DNA of 7,238 nt from an uncultured Enterobacter sp. (GCA_946477805.1 CAMKZP010000187.1:1-7238); one strand, 5' to 3'. Shown: positions 1 to 6,395, numbered from the stretch's first letter. Translations and numbers: made by a program. Notes: a model not told the origin generated them from the sequence alone.

Positions 1-54
1 GTAAGTGTCTACCATGTCCCCGAACAAGTGTTCATGATGTCCCCGGACTGTACA
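1..54. mobile_element. Possible terminal fragment of an insertion sequence
   Basis: This stretch is unlike the flanking core sequence. Read on the minus strand it begins TGTACAGTCCGGGGACATC and contains two copies of CGGGGACAT (complement of 14-22 and 37-45) 23 bp apart, with a small inverted repeat GAACA-AG-TGTTC (22-33) between them. A TGT terminus followed by repeated short boxes resembles the transposase-binding ends of insertion sequences, perhaps IS481-like, with the element body lying to the left of the window. It directly abuts a truncated palindromic repeat (56-78), as expected for an insertion into that repeat. No transposase coding sequence is visible, so the assignment is inference. 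It could instead be an ordinary intergenic sequence or another repeat family. Confidence 0.35.
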
Positions 55-55
55 C

Positions 56-78
56 GGGGAGAGGATTAGGGTGAGGGG
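56..78. repeat. Half copy of the GC-rich palindromic intergenic repeat
   Basis: The 23 bases beginning GGGGAGAGGATTAGGGTGAG match the outer half of the palindromic repeat found between adk and htpG. They agree at 20 of 23 positions with the complement of its left arm (3327-3349); the three differences are ATT versus GCC in the centre. The other half, which would lie to the left and complete the palindrome, is absent and replaced by unrelated sequence at 1-54. The copy sits 13 bp beyond the gsk stop codon, the same position relative to its gene as the full copy 12 bp beyond htpG. Confidence 0.7.
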
Positions 79-91
79 TTTTCCTCTGCCG

Positions 92-1396
92 TTACCGGTC
101 CCAGTACGCCTCTTCAAGGCTGTCTTCCCTCTCCGGCAGGCCGCGCGTTAAGCGCGGGGAGTGCTGGTTCAGCACCTGATAGCTCACGCGATTCGCATAC
201 TTGCACACCTGCGCGAGCGAGGAGTAGGTCAGCCAGCTGAACCTGTGCTTGCTGGAGTTCGGCACGTTGGTTTTGTGGTAGGCATTGGCGGTAATGTCGT
301 GCAGCAGCGCTGCCAGCGCGCCGTCGCCCGCGCCGTTGGTGTTCATGATCTTCTCCGGCCCGCCCATGTACGGCGCGATGTGAGAGTAAATACGCAGCGG
401 GTTAATGCAGTCTTTGTGGCGCATGCCGCGGCTGAACTCGTACTGGTTGAACTCGGCAATCGCCCCCGGCAGCAGCGGGTGCTGGGTTTTGCGCTTGCTC
501 TCGTCTTCGGTGAAGCCCGCCATATACAGGCCAACCGGCCCGGCGGTGCAGAGAACCAGATCCACCCAGTCCAGCGCTTTGTCGGAGGCCAGCAGCGGAT
601 CGCTCTCTCCGGTTAACGCCTCTGCCTCTTCTTCGTTCATTGCCAGAATCGAAACGTGTTCTTTCAGGAAGGCCTGCCACCACTCCGGGTTATCGGCAAT
701 CACGAATTTGGTGCCCAGCGTGAGGACAACGGGTACGTTGTATTTTTTTGCGTATTCAATCGCCTGCATGGTGGCTTCCGGCATCGGCTCGCCCGGCTTG
801 CAGCGCACCAGATAGGAGGTCAGCACCAGCGCAGAGGCGCCCGCAATCACCGCTTCCGGAATACTCTCGGCGCGCAGTTTGTTCATATGGCCAGGGCTGA
901 TGGCGAAGGTGCGCTCACCGGAATCGCTGATAAGCGTAAAGCAGCGGCCAATCGGCCCGTCGACGCCCTGCAGGTAGTTCAGATCGGTACGGCTGGAGGT
1001 ATTGCACAGGTAGCGGTAGGCGTAGCCGCCGATTTCAATATTGCTGCACATCACGCCCAGCAGGACCGAGCGGTCGTCCGCCAGCACCGAGTAGTTGTGC
1101 ATGGTGTTGCCGATGGTGCCACCGGCGAACTGATGGGTGATGAGGTTTTCACGCACCAGCTCCTGGTACAGCGCTTCGGCGACGTCATCCTCTATCACCA
1201 GCGAGTGGCCGGCGCTCAGACCGTAGCGCGCGACAAACGCATCATCCACTTTGGCTTCAATATCGACCAGCGTCTGATCGATACCCACCACCCATGCGGC
1301 GCTGGTTTCATTGACCGGCTGGATTTGCTGCAGGAGCGGATCGCGAGCGTTGACGGGGAAATAGTGTTTGGATTTACGTTTACCGGGAAATTTCAT
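92..1396 (-). CDS. gsk: Inosine-guanosine kinase
   Basis: Cytoplasmic purine-salvage enzyme that phosphorylates guanosine and inosine to GMP and IMP with ATP. From the chosen ATG (1394-1396) the product is 434 aa, the same length as E. coli Gsk as I recall it, starting MKFPGKRKSKHYFPV. It belongs to the PfkB/ribokinase family: the substrate-side glycine motif AGGTIGNT lies at residues 91-98 and the C-terminal PfkB signature NTNGAGDGA contains GAGDG at 355-359, with D358 as the expected catalytic base. The protein ends SLEEAYWDR. No purine-rich ribosome binding site precedes this ATG; an in-frame GTG at 1436-1438 with a good GGGAGG eight bases upstream would add 14 residues, so the start is not fully settled. 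The gene follows hemH by 62 bp on the same strand, without the aes gene found between them in E. coli, so read-through from hemH is plausible. Family identity is certain from near-identity to the E. coli protein. Confidence 0.97.
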   Translation of the reverse strand: MKFPGKRKSKHYFPVNARDPLLQQIQPVNETSAAWVVGIDQTLVDIEAKVDDAFVARYGLSAGHSLVIEDDVAEALYQELVRENLITHQFAGGTIGNTMHNYSVLADDRSVLLGVMCSNIEIGGYAYRYLCNTSSRTDLNYLQGVDGPIGRCFTLISDSGERTFAISPGHMNKLRAESIPEAVIAGASALVLTSYLVRCKPGEPMPEATMQAIEYAKKYNVPVVLTLGTKFVIADNPEWWQAFLKEHVSILAMNEEEAEALTGESDPLLASDKALDWVDLVLCTAGPVGLYMAGFTEDESKRKTQHPLLPGAIAEFNQYEFSRGMRHKDCINPLRIYSHIAPYMGGPEKIMNTNGAGDGALAALLHDITANAYHKTNVPNSSKHRFSWLTYSSLAQVCKYANRVSYQVLNQHSPRLTRGLPEREDSLEEAYWDR

Positions 1397-1417
1397 GGTC
1401 TGAACTGTGCAAGGAAT

Positions 1418-1451
1418 AGAAGCCGGGAATGGTAGCACAAACCCGGCCTCC
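1418..1451 (-). promoter_or_regulatory. Hairpin in the hemH-gsk gap covering a GGAGG
   Basis: On the minus strand GGGCCG-type arms can pair: a six-bp core GCCGGG/CCCGGC (1442-1447 with 1422-1427), extendable to about ten pairs with two G-U pairs, enclosing a 14-base loop. The 5' arm contains the GGAGG that could serve the in-frame GTG start at 1436-1438, which itself lies in the loop. The 3' side runs into TATTCCTT, only moderately T-rich. It could be a weak hemH terminator, an attenuator, or a structure hiding an alternative gsk ribosome binding site. The pairing is visible; any role is inference. Confidence 0.3.
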
Positions 1452-1458
1452 CGCGCGA

Positions 1459-2421
1459 TCAGCGGCTGTTTGTCACCAGCGAAACCATCATGTCGATATG
1501 TTCAGGTGAGTCGTTAAGTGCCGGAATGTACTCATACTTTGTTCCACCCGCTTCGAGGAAGAACTCTTTGTTCTGAACGGCAATCTCTTCCAGCGTCTCC
1601 AGACAGTCTGCCGAGAAGCCCGGCGACATGACCTGAATATGCTTCACGCCCTTCTCGCCCAGCATCTTAAGGGTTTCATCCGTGTAGGGCGTCAGCCACG
1701 GCTCGCGGCCAAAGCGTGACTGGAAGGTCATCATCACCTTCTCAGGCGGCAGGCCCAGCGCGGAAACCAGCTCGCGTGTGGTGTCGCGGCAGCGCTGCGG
1801 GTAGTCATCACCTTCGTCGGCGAAGCGCTGCGGAATGCCGTGATAGGAGAGCAGCAGCAGATCCGGCTCCCCGTGTTTTTCGAAGGAGGCCCGCACGCTG
1901 CCGGCGAGGGCCTTGATGTAAAGATCGTTATCCGCGTAGTCGCGAATAAAAGTCACCGCGGGAATGCGTCGGCGCGTCGCCAGAATACGCGCCAGCTCGT
2001 CCCAGACGGCAGCCACCGTGGAGCACGAATACTGCGGGTAGAGCGCCAGCACCACAATGTGCTCAACGCCCTGCGCGAGCAGATCGTCAACGGCGCTTTT
2101 CAGCGAGGGTTTACCGTAGCTCATGCCGAGCGCAACGGGCATATCCGGCAGACGGGCAGCCAGCGCCTTTTCCTGGCGGCGGCTGTAGACCATCAGCGGC
2201 GAGCCCTCTTCCATCCAGACGGACTGGTAAAGTTTTGCCACGCGCGGAGAACGAATCGGCAGAATGACGCCACGCAGCAGCGGCCACCACAGCAGTCTTG
2301 GGGTATCCACAACGCGCGTGTCGCTTAAAAATTGTCGCAGATAGCGTTTTACCGCGTCTGGAGTGGGTGCTTCTGGAGTGCCCAGATTAGCAAGCAGGAT
2401 GCCGGTTTTCGCCTGACTCAT
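1459..2421 (-). CDS. hemH: Ferrochelatase
   Basis: Final enzyme of protohaem synthesis: inserts Fe2+ into protoporphyrin IX, working in the cytoplasm at the inner face of the membrane. The 320-aa product has the same length as E. coli HemH and can be aligned with it throughout. The ferrochelatase signature LSYHGIPQR is at residues 191-199, with the metal/porphyrin-site histidine at H194. The C-terminal active-site segment SPGFSADCLETLEE spans 266-279, with the conserved glutamate at E275. No cysteine cluster for an iron-sulfur centre and no C-terminal membrane anchor are visible, as expected for the enterobacterial type. The ATG at 2419-2421 is preceded by AAGAGG (2427-2432) at five bases, supporting the start. 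It lies downstream of adk in the same orientation, separated by 125 bp containing a stem-loop and a possible promoter, so it may be transcribed both with adk and alone. Confidence 0.98.
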   Translation of the reverse strand: MSQAKTGILLANLGTPEAPTPDAVKRYLRQFLSDTRVVDTPRLLWWPLLRGVILPIRSPRVAKLYQSVWMEEGSPLMVYSRRQEKALAARLPDMPVALGMSYGKPSLKSAVDDLLAQGVEHIVVLALYPQYSCSTVAAVWDELARILATRRRIPAVTFIRDYADNDLYIKALAGSVRASFEKHGEPDLLLLSYHGIPQRFADEGDDYPQRCRDTTRELVSALGLPPEKVMMTFQSRFGREPWLTPYTDETLKMLGEKGVKHIQVMSPGFSADCLETLEEIAVQNKEFFLEAGGTKYEYIPALNDSPEHIDMMVSLVTNSR

Positions 2422-2452
2422 TCACGCCTCTTAACCATTTGATAGGTTGTCA

Positions 2453-2481
2453 ATTGTAGCGGAAATGCGTTTAAACGGAAC
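2453..2481 (-). promoter_or_regulatory. Possible hemH promoter
   Basis: On the minus strand a good -10 hexamer TACAAT (complement of 2453-2458) lies about 30 bases before the hemH start codon. The -35 region about 16-17 bases upstream (GTTCCG/TTCCGT, near 2475-2481) is a poor match to TTGACA, so this would be a weak or activator-dependent sigma-70 promoter. A TTGACA hexamer overlaps the -10 but has no suitable -10 box of its own downstream. Confidence 0.35.
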
Positions 2482-2512
2482 CCATTGCAGTGATAGGTAA
2501 GATGAGAATATT

Positions 2513-2537
2513 TCTCACCCGGAGAGACCGGGTGAGA
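2513..2537 (-). terminator. Stem-loop after adk, possible weak terminator
   Basis: A perfect ten-bp stem, TCTCACCCGG (2513-2522) with CCGGGTGAGA (2528-2537), closes a five-base loop nine bases beyond the adk stop codon. On the transcribed (minus) strand it is followed by AAATATTCTC rather than a run of T, so it is not a textbook intrinsic terminator. It may give partial termination between adk and hemH or protect the adk mRNA 3' end. The structure is clear; the role is inferred from its position. Confidence 0.5.
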
Positions 2538-2546
2538 GAGGCGCGC

Positions 2547-3191
2547 TTAGCCGAGGATTTTTTCCAGCTCTGCACGCACGTCAGCAACGGCCTGGGTGCC
2601 GTCCACTTTCGCGTATTTGGTGTTACCCGCCTGCGCTTCTTTAGAGTAGTAGCCGATCAGCGGAGCGGTCATCTGATGGTATTCCACCAGTCGCTTGCGT
2701 ACGGTCTCTTCCTGATCGTCTTTACGGGTGGTCAGCTCTTCGCCGGTCACGTCGTCTTTGCCTTCAACCTTAGGCGGGTTGAATTTGATGTGGTAAACGC
2801 GGCCAGAGGCAGCGTGCACGCGACGGCCCACGATACGGTCAACGATCAGCTCGTCCGGCACGTCGAACTCCAGAACGTAATCCACGTTGATGCCTGCTTC
2901 TTTCATCGCATCAGCCTGTGGGATAGTGCGCGGGAAGCCGTCCAGCAGGAAACCGTTACGGCAATCTTCCTGAGTGATGCGTTCTTTTACCAGGGCGATA
3001 ACCAGTTCGTCAGTCACCAGCTTGCCTGCGTCCATGATGTCTTTCGCCTGTTTGCCCAGCTCGGAGCCAGATTTAACGGCGGCACGCAGCATGTCACCGG
3101 TAGAGATTTGCGGAATACCGTATTTCTCCATGATGAACTGAGCCTGAGTTCCTTTACCCGCGCCCGGAGCGCCAAGCAGAATAATACGCAT
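2547..3191 (-). CDS. adk: Adenylate kinase
   Basis: Essential cytoplasmic enzyme converting ATP + AMP to two ADP, setting the adenylate energy charge. The product is 214 aa, the usual length of the long-type (large LID) bacterial enzyme, and nearly identical to E. coli Adk. The P-loop GAPGAGKGT occupies residues 7-15 with K13. The AMP-site motif DGFPR is at 84-88. The arginines that bind phosphate in E. coli are present at R88, R123, R156 and R167. The LID (about 122-159) has no zinc-binding cysteines, as is typical of enterobacteria. Differences from the E. coli protein as recalled are conservative, for example A128 in place of proline in the LID. The ATG at 3189-3191 is preceded by GAGGGGA (3200-3206) at eight bases, a strong ribosome binding site. 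It is the first gene of a probable adk-hemH-gsk unit with its own promoter at 3238-3266. Confidence 0.99.
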   Translation of the reverse strand: MRIILLGAPGAGKGTQAQFIMEKYGIPQISTGDMLRAAVKSGSELGKQAKDIMDAGKLVTDELVIALVKERITQEDCRNGFLLDGFPRTIPQADAMKEAGINVDYVLEFDVPDELIVDRIVGRRVHAASGRVYHIKFNPPKVEGKDDVTGEELTTRKDDQEETVRKRLVEYHQMTAPLIGYYSKEAQAGNTKYAKVDGTQAVADVRAELEKILG

Positions 3192-3237
3192 TGCGAAAAT
3201 CCCCTCAAAAGTTGGTTCAATTTTTCAAAAGCGCTAA

Positions 3238-3266
3238 ACAATACCATCAGAACGGACGTGGCTCAA
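3238..3266 (-). promoter_or_regulatory. Probable sigma-70 promoter of adk
   Basis: On the minus strand TTGAGC (complement of 3261-3266) and TATTGT (complement of 3238-3243) are separated by exactly 17 bp. Each hexamer matches the sigma-70 consensus at four of six positions. Transcription would start near 3231, giving a leader of about 40 bases that carries the adk ribosome binding site. This is pattern matching only, but the spacing and position fit well. Confidence 0.55.
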
Positions 3267-3326
3267 GGAAGGCGGGAAGGCTGAAACGGTTAATGGGGGA
3301 GATAATTTGGGATAGTGCGGAGGATC

Positions 3327-3407
3327 CCCCTCACCCTGGCCCTCTCCCCACAGGGGAGAGGGAACTTTTACACCCTCTCCCCTGTGGGGAGAGGGCTGGG
3401 TGAGGGG
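3327..3407. repeat. 81-bp GC-rich palindromic intergenic repeat
   Basis: Two near-perfect inverted arms of about 35 bases (3327-3362 and 3373-3407) flank a ten-base A/T-rich spacer, differing only by one substitution and one insertion/deletion. Each arm is itself a hairpin: CCCTCTCCCC-ACA-GGGGAGAGGG (3340-3362) and CCCTCTCCCC-TGT-GGGGAGAGGG (3373-3395), with ten-bp perfect stems and three-base loops. The element can therefore fold as two small hairpins or one long one. It has CCCCTCACCC at one end and GGGTGAGGGG at the other. It starts 12 bp after the htpG stop, and a half copy follows gsk at 56-78, so it is a dispersed repeat. I recall similar CCCTCACCC...CCCTCTCCCC repeats as common between genes in enterobacteria; it is not a classical REP/BIME or ERIC sequence. 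A role in htpG transcript termination or 3' stability is possible; no T-run follows on either strand. Confidence 0.9.
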
Positions 3408-3419
3408 CAGGTGTTTTAA

Positions 3420-5294
3420 TTACGCCAGCAGCAGCGCATTCACACGCTTAATGAACAGGTTAGGATCTTCCAGCGTGCCGCGTTCGGCCAGCAGGGACTG
3501 ATCCAGCAGCAGCTCAACCCACTCGGCGAAGCGGGCGTCGTCCTGCGTGTCCGCCGCGCGTTTGACCAGCGGGTGATCCGGGTTCAGCTCGAAGATGTAC
3601 TTCACTTCCGGCATCGCCTGGCCCGCAGCCGCGAACAGTTTCGCCATCTGGGTGCCCATCTCGTCCGCGTCGGTGGTGACAATCGCCGGGGTATCGGTCA
3701 GGCGGTGCGTGAAGCGCACCTCTTTCACGCGATCGCCCAGCAGCGTTTTCACGCGCTCAACGAACGGCTCCAGCGCTTTCTCCGCCTCTTTTGCGCTTTC
3801 ATCTACTTCGTCCGCCAGCTTGTCGATAGAGTCGTCAGCTTTGGCAACGGACTGGAAGGATTTGCCGTCAAACTCGGTCAGGTAGTTCATCATCCACTCG
3901 TCGATGCGGTCAGAAAGGAGCAGCACTTCGATGCCTTTCTTACGCAGCAGCTCCAGGTGCGGGCTGCTCTTCGCCGCAGCGTAGCTGTCTGCGGTGATGT
4001 AGTAGATCTTCTCCTGCCCGTCCTTCATGCGGGAGATGTACTCTTCCAGCGAGACGGTCTGCTCGGAGGAGTCGGTATGCGTAGAGGCGAAGCGCAGCAG
4101 CTTCGCGATGGTCTCCACGTTTGCGGTATCTTCCGCCGGGCCCTCTTTCAGCACCAGGCCGAACTGTTTCCAGAAGGTCTGGTATTTCTCCGCGTCGTCT
4201 TTCGCCAGTTTTTCCAGCATCTGCAGCGTACGCTTGGTCAGCGCGTTGCGCAGGTTACGGGTGACGGTGCTGTCCTGCAGGATTTCACGGGAGACGTTCA
4301 GCGGCAGATCGTTAGAGTCAATCAGGCCACGGGTGAAGCGCAGGTAGTTCGGCATGAACTGCTCCGCGTCGTCCATGATGAACACGCGCTGCACGTACAG
4401 CTTCAGGCCGTGCTTGTGATCGCGGTTCCACATGTCCCACGGCGCCTGCGCCGGAATGTACAGCAGGCTGGTGTACTCCTGCTTCCCTTCCACGCGGTTG
4501 TGGCTCCAGGCCAGCGGGTCGGTAAAGTCGTGGGCAATGTGCTTGTAGAATTCGTTGTATTCGTCGTCTTTAATTTCCGACTTATTGCGCGTCCACAGCG
4601 CCTGCGCCTTGTTGATTTTCTCCCAGGAGACCACGGTTTCGCCGTCTTTCTCTTCCTGTTTTTCAATCTCCACCGGCAGCGCGATGTGGTCGGAATATTT
4701 GCTGATGATGGAGCGCACGCGCCAGTCGTTCAGGAAATCATCTTCGCCTTCGCGCAGATGCAGGGTGATTTCGGTCCCGCGATCCGCCTTGGTGATATCG
4801 TCAACGGTGTACTCGCCTTCACCGTGGGACTCCCACAGCACGCCGTTTTCAGCGCTGTCGCCCGCCGCTCGGGTGCGCACGGTGACTTTATCCGCCACGA
4901 TGAACGCCGAGTAGAAGCCCACGCCGAACTGGCCGATCAGCTGGCTGTCTTTCGCCTGGTCTGAGCCCATGGATTCGAGGAAGGATTTGGTGCCGGATTT
5001 GGCGATGGTGCCGAGGTGGTCAATTACCTCATCACGGTTCATCCCGATGCCATTGTCGGCGATGGTCAGGGTGCGGTTCTCTTTATTGAACGAGACGCGC
5101 ACGCGCAGCTCGCCGTCGCCTTCGTACAGATCCGGGTTAGACAGCGCGCGGAAGCGCAGCTTGTCCGCCGCATCGGATGCGTTGGAAATCAGCTCGCGCA
5201 GGAAGATCTCTTTATTGGAATACAGGGAATGGATCATCAGGTGCAGAAGCTGTTTTACTTCTGACTGGAAACCGCGGGTTTCTTGTCCTTTCAT
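3420..5294 (-). CDS. htpG: Molecular chaperone HtpG (bacterial Hsp90)
   Basis: ATP-dependent cytosolic dimeric chaperone that remodels client proteins, in E. coli together with the DnaK system. The product is 624 aa, the same as E. coli HtpG. The N-terminal GHKL ATPase domain (about 1-215) shows E34 and N38 in the ELISNASDAADKLR helix, the nucleotide-binding DNGIGM at 80-85, and the lid glycine motif GQFGVGFYS at 121-129. The middle domain (roughly 230-495) carries the conserved PLNVSREILQ segment, whose arginine contacts the ATP gamma phosphate in Hsp90 proteins. The rest is the C-terminal dimerisation domain; there is no MEEVD tail, as expected for bacteria. The ATG at 5292-5294 follows GAGGT (5303-5307) at eight bases. 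It is probably a single-gene unit, with its own sigma-32 promoter upstream and a large palindromic repeat after its stop. Long open frames on the opposite strand inside it are codon-bias shadows. Confidence 0.99.
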   Translation of the reverse strand: MKGQETRGFQSEVKQLLHLMIHSLYSNKEIFLRELISNASDAADKLRFRALSNPDLYEGDGELRVRVSFNKENRTLTIADNGIGMNRDEVIDHLGTIAKSGTKSFLESMGSDQAKDSQLIGQFGVGFYSAFIVADKVTVRTRAAGDSAENGVLWESHGEGEYTVDDITKADRGTEITLHLREGEDDFLNDWRVRSIISKYSDHIALPVEIEKQEEKDGETVVSWEKINKAQALWTRNKSEIKDDEYNEFYKHIAHDFTDPLAWSHNRVEGKQEYTSLLYIPAQAPWDMWNRDHKHGLKLYVQRVFIMDDAEQFMPNYLRFTRGLIDSNDLPLNVSREILQDSTVTRNLRNALTKRTLQMLEKLAKDDAEKYQTFWKQFGLVLKEGPAEDTANVETIAKLLRFASTHTDSSEQTVSLEEYISRMKDGQEKIYYITADSYAAAKSSPHLELLRKKGIEVLLLSDRIDEWMMNYLTEFDGKSFQSVAKADDSIDKLADEVDESAKEAEKALEPFVERVKTLLGDRVKEVRFTHRLTDTPAIVTTDADEMGTQMAKLFAAAGQAMPEVKYIFELNPDHPLVKRAADTQDDARFAEWVELLLDQSLLAERGTLEDPNLFIKRVNALLLA

Positions 5295-5346
5295 CTAAGT
5301 CGACCTCAACAATGCCATTTAATGGGGTTGTAAAACGTTGAGTGAG

Positions 5347-5375
5347 AGATGGGGATAAGGGGGGGAATTTTCAAG
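5347..5375 (-). promoter_or_regulatory. Sigma-32 heat-shock promoter of htpG
   Basis: On the minus strand CTTGAAA (complement of 5369-5375) and CCCCATCT (complement of 5347-5354) are separated by 14 bp. Both elements match the sigma-32 (RpoH) consensus CTTGAAA-N13-15-CCCCATNT in full. Transcription would start about 45 bases before the htpG start codon. htpG is a known RpoH-regulon gene in E. coli, which agrees with this reading. The -35 element directly follows the hairpin that lies after recR. Confidence 0.9.
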
Positions 5376-5399
5376 CGGAGGCCACAAAAGCAGCCTCCG
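5376..5399 (-). terminator. Small hairpin after recR, possible weak terminator
   Basis: A seven-bp perfect stem CGGAGGC (5376-5382) with GCCTCCG (5393-5399) encloses a ten-base loop, starting six bases beyond the recR stop. On the minus strand it is followed by CTTGAAAATT, which is the htpG -35 region and not a T-run; on the plus strand it is followed by TTTGG. It may slow or partly terminate transcription from dnaX-ybaB-recR before the htpG promoter, but the tail is atypical. Confidence 0.4.
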
Positions 5400-5404
5400 T
5401 TTGG

Positions 5405-6010
5405 TCAGAAAATAATCTTGTGACGCCCGGCCAGTGAGTGCGACAGCGTGGTGCCATCGACCATCTCCAGCTCGCCGCCGACCGGCACACCGTGGGCGAT
5501 CCGGCTGGCGTCAACGCCGTACTGCGAGCACAGCTCGGCGATGTAGTTAGCGGTTGCCTCCCCTTCCACCGTTGGGTTGGTGGCGAGGATCACCTCTTTG
5601 ATCGTTTCGGACTCAAGACGCTGTTCAAGGCGATCGAGGCCGATATCGTCGGGGCCGATACCGTCCAGCGGGGAGAGATGCCCCATCAGCACGAAATAGC
5701 GGCCGGAAAACTGCCCGGTTTGTTCGATGGCGTAGATGTCCGCCGGACTCTCCACCACGCAAATCTGACCGTTTTCCTGACGACGCGGATTGGTGCAGAT
5801 GTTACACACGTCCTGCTCGGTAAACGTACGGCAATCCGCACAGTGACCAATTTCCGACATGGCGCGGGTCAAAGCCTGCGCCAGGCGCATCCCGCCGCTG
5901 CGGTCGCGCTGCAATAGCGTAAACGCCATGCGCTGCGCCGACTTCGGGCCAACGCCCGGCAGGCAGCGCAACGCTTCCATTAACTGCGTGAGCAGCGGAC
6001 TGGTTTGCAT
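5405..6010 (-). CDS. recR: Recombination mediator protein RecR
   Basis: Component of the RecFOR pathway. With RecO (and RecF at gap edges) it loads RecA onto SSB-coated single-stranded DNA during gap repair and replication restart. The product is 201 aa, the E. coli length, and close to it throughout. The N-terminal helix-hairpin-helix contains LPGVGPKSAQR (17-27). A four-cysteine zinc finger has C57, C60, C69 and C72. The Toprim domain starts near residue 80, with the conserved glutamate E87 in ICVVESPADIYAIE. The C-terminal segment VPVGGELEMVDGTTLSHSL is intact. The protein ends HKIIF, where E. coli has HKIRF as I recall. The ATG (6008-6010) shares one base with the ybaB stop (TGATG), and its ribosome binding site is weak, so translational coupling to ybaB is likely. 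The downstream neighbour htpG has its own promoter. Confidence 0.98.
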   Translation of the reverse strand: MQTSPLLTQLMEALRCLPGVGPKSAQRMAFTLLQRDRSGGMRLAQALTRAMSEIGHCADCRTFTEQDVCNICTNPRRQENGQICVVESPADIYAIEQTGQFSGRYFVLMGHLSPLDGIGPDDIGLDRLEQRLESETIKEVILATNPTVEGEATANYIAELCSQYGVDASRIAHGVPVGGELEMVDGTTLSHSLAGRHKIIF

Positions 6011-6342
6011 CAGAATGGCATCTTAAAGCCCGGCGGCAGCTGCATACCGCTGGAAACAGAGGCCATTTTCTCTTTCTGGGTTTCATCGATACGGCGCGCT
6101 GCGTCGTTAAACGCGGCTGCAACCAGATCTTCCAGCATCTCTTTGTCGTCTTCGAGCAGGCTTGGGTCGATTTCCACGCGGCGGCAGTTGTGCGCACCGT
6201 TGATGGTCACTTTCACCAGACCGGCACCGGATTCACCCGTGACTTCCAGCTGAGCGATCTCTTCCTGCATCTTCTGCATTTTTTCCTGCATCTGCTGAGC
6301 CTGCTTCATCAGGCCACCCAGACCGCCTTTTCCACCGAACAT
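6010..6342 (-). CDS. ybaB: Nucleoid-associated protein YbaB/EbfC
   Basis: Small dimeric DNA-binding protein of the YbaB/EbfC family that associates with the nucleoid; its physiological role is only partly known. The product is 110 aa; E. coli YbaB is 109, and the extra residue appears to be a glycine near the N terminus (MFGGKGGLGG). Residues about 10-32 form a charged, Met/Gln/Glu-rich helix (MKQAQQMQEKMQKMQEEIAQ), typical of the coiled-coil part of the fold. The central VTGESGAGLVKVTINGAHNCRRVEIDPSL is the conserved family core. The ATG at 6340-6342 is preceded by the purine-rich GAGAGAGAAG. It lies 53 bp after dnaX and overlaps recR by one base, the conserved dnaX-ybaB-recR arrangement, suggesting a shared role in replication and repair. 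Confidence 0.97.
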   Translation of the reverse strand: MFGGKGGLGGLMKQAQQMQEKMQKMQEEIAQLEVTGESGAGLVKVTINGAHNCRRVEIDPSLLEDDKEMLEDLVAAAFNDAARRIDETQKEKMASVSSGMQLPPGFKMPF

Positions 6343-6395
6343 AGGCTTCTCTCTCTTTCACGTTTAATGATCACAACCGTAAGTCAGACTCACGA

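Noticed and set aside
656..1435. 259-codon plus-strand open frame antisense to gsk
   Set aside because: It is a shadow of the gsk reading frame with no recognisable domain and no convincing start region; gsk explains the sequence fully.
2490..3284. 264-codon plus-strand open frame spanning adk
   Set aside because: It is antisense to the whole of adk and runs into its promoter region; composition is typical of a complement-strand shadow.
3327..3407. CRISPR-like or classical intrinsic terminator reading of the palindromic region
   Set aside because: There are only two inverted, not direct, units without regular spacers, and no T-run follows the stem on either strand.
3573..4964. 463-codon open frame on the plus strand, antisense to htpG
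   Set aside because: It lies wholly inside htpG and reflects third-position GC bias on the complement; the translation is low in complexity (rich in V, R, F, H, Q) and resembles no family, while htpG itself is a full-length match.
5016..5264. Small plus-strand open frames near the htpG 5' end
   Set aside because: They lie opposite the highly conserved ATPase domain and have no credible ribosome binding site or family resemblance.
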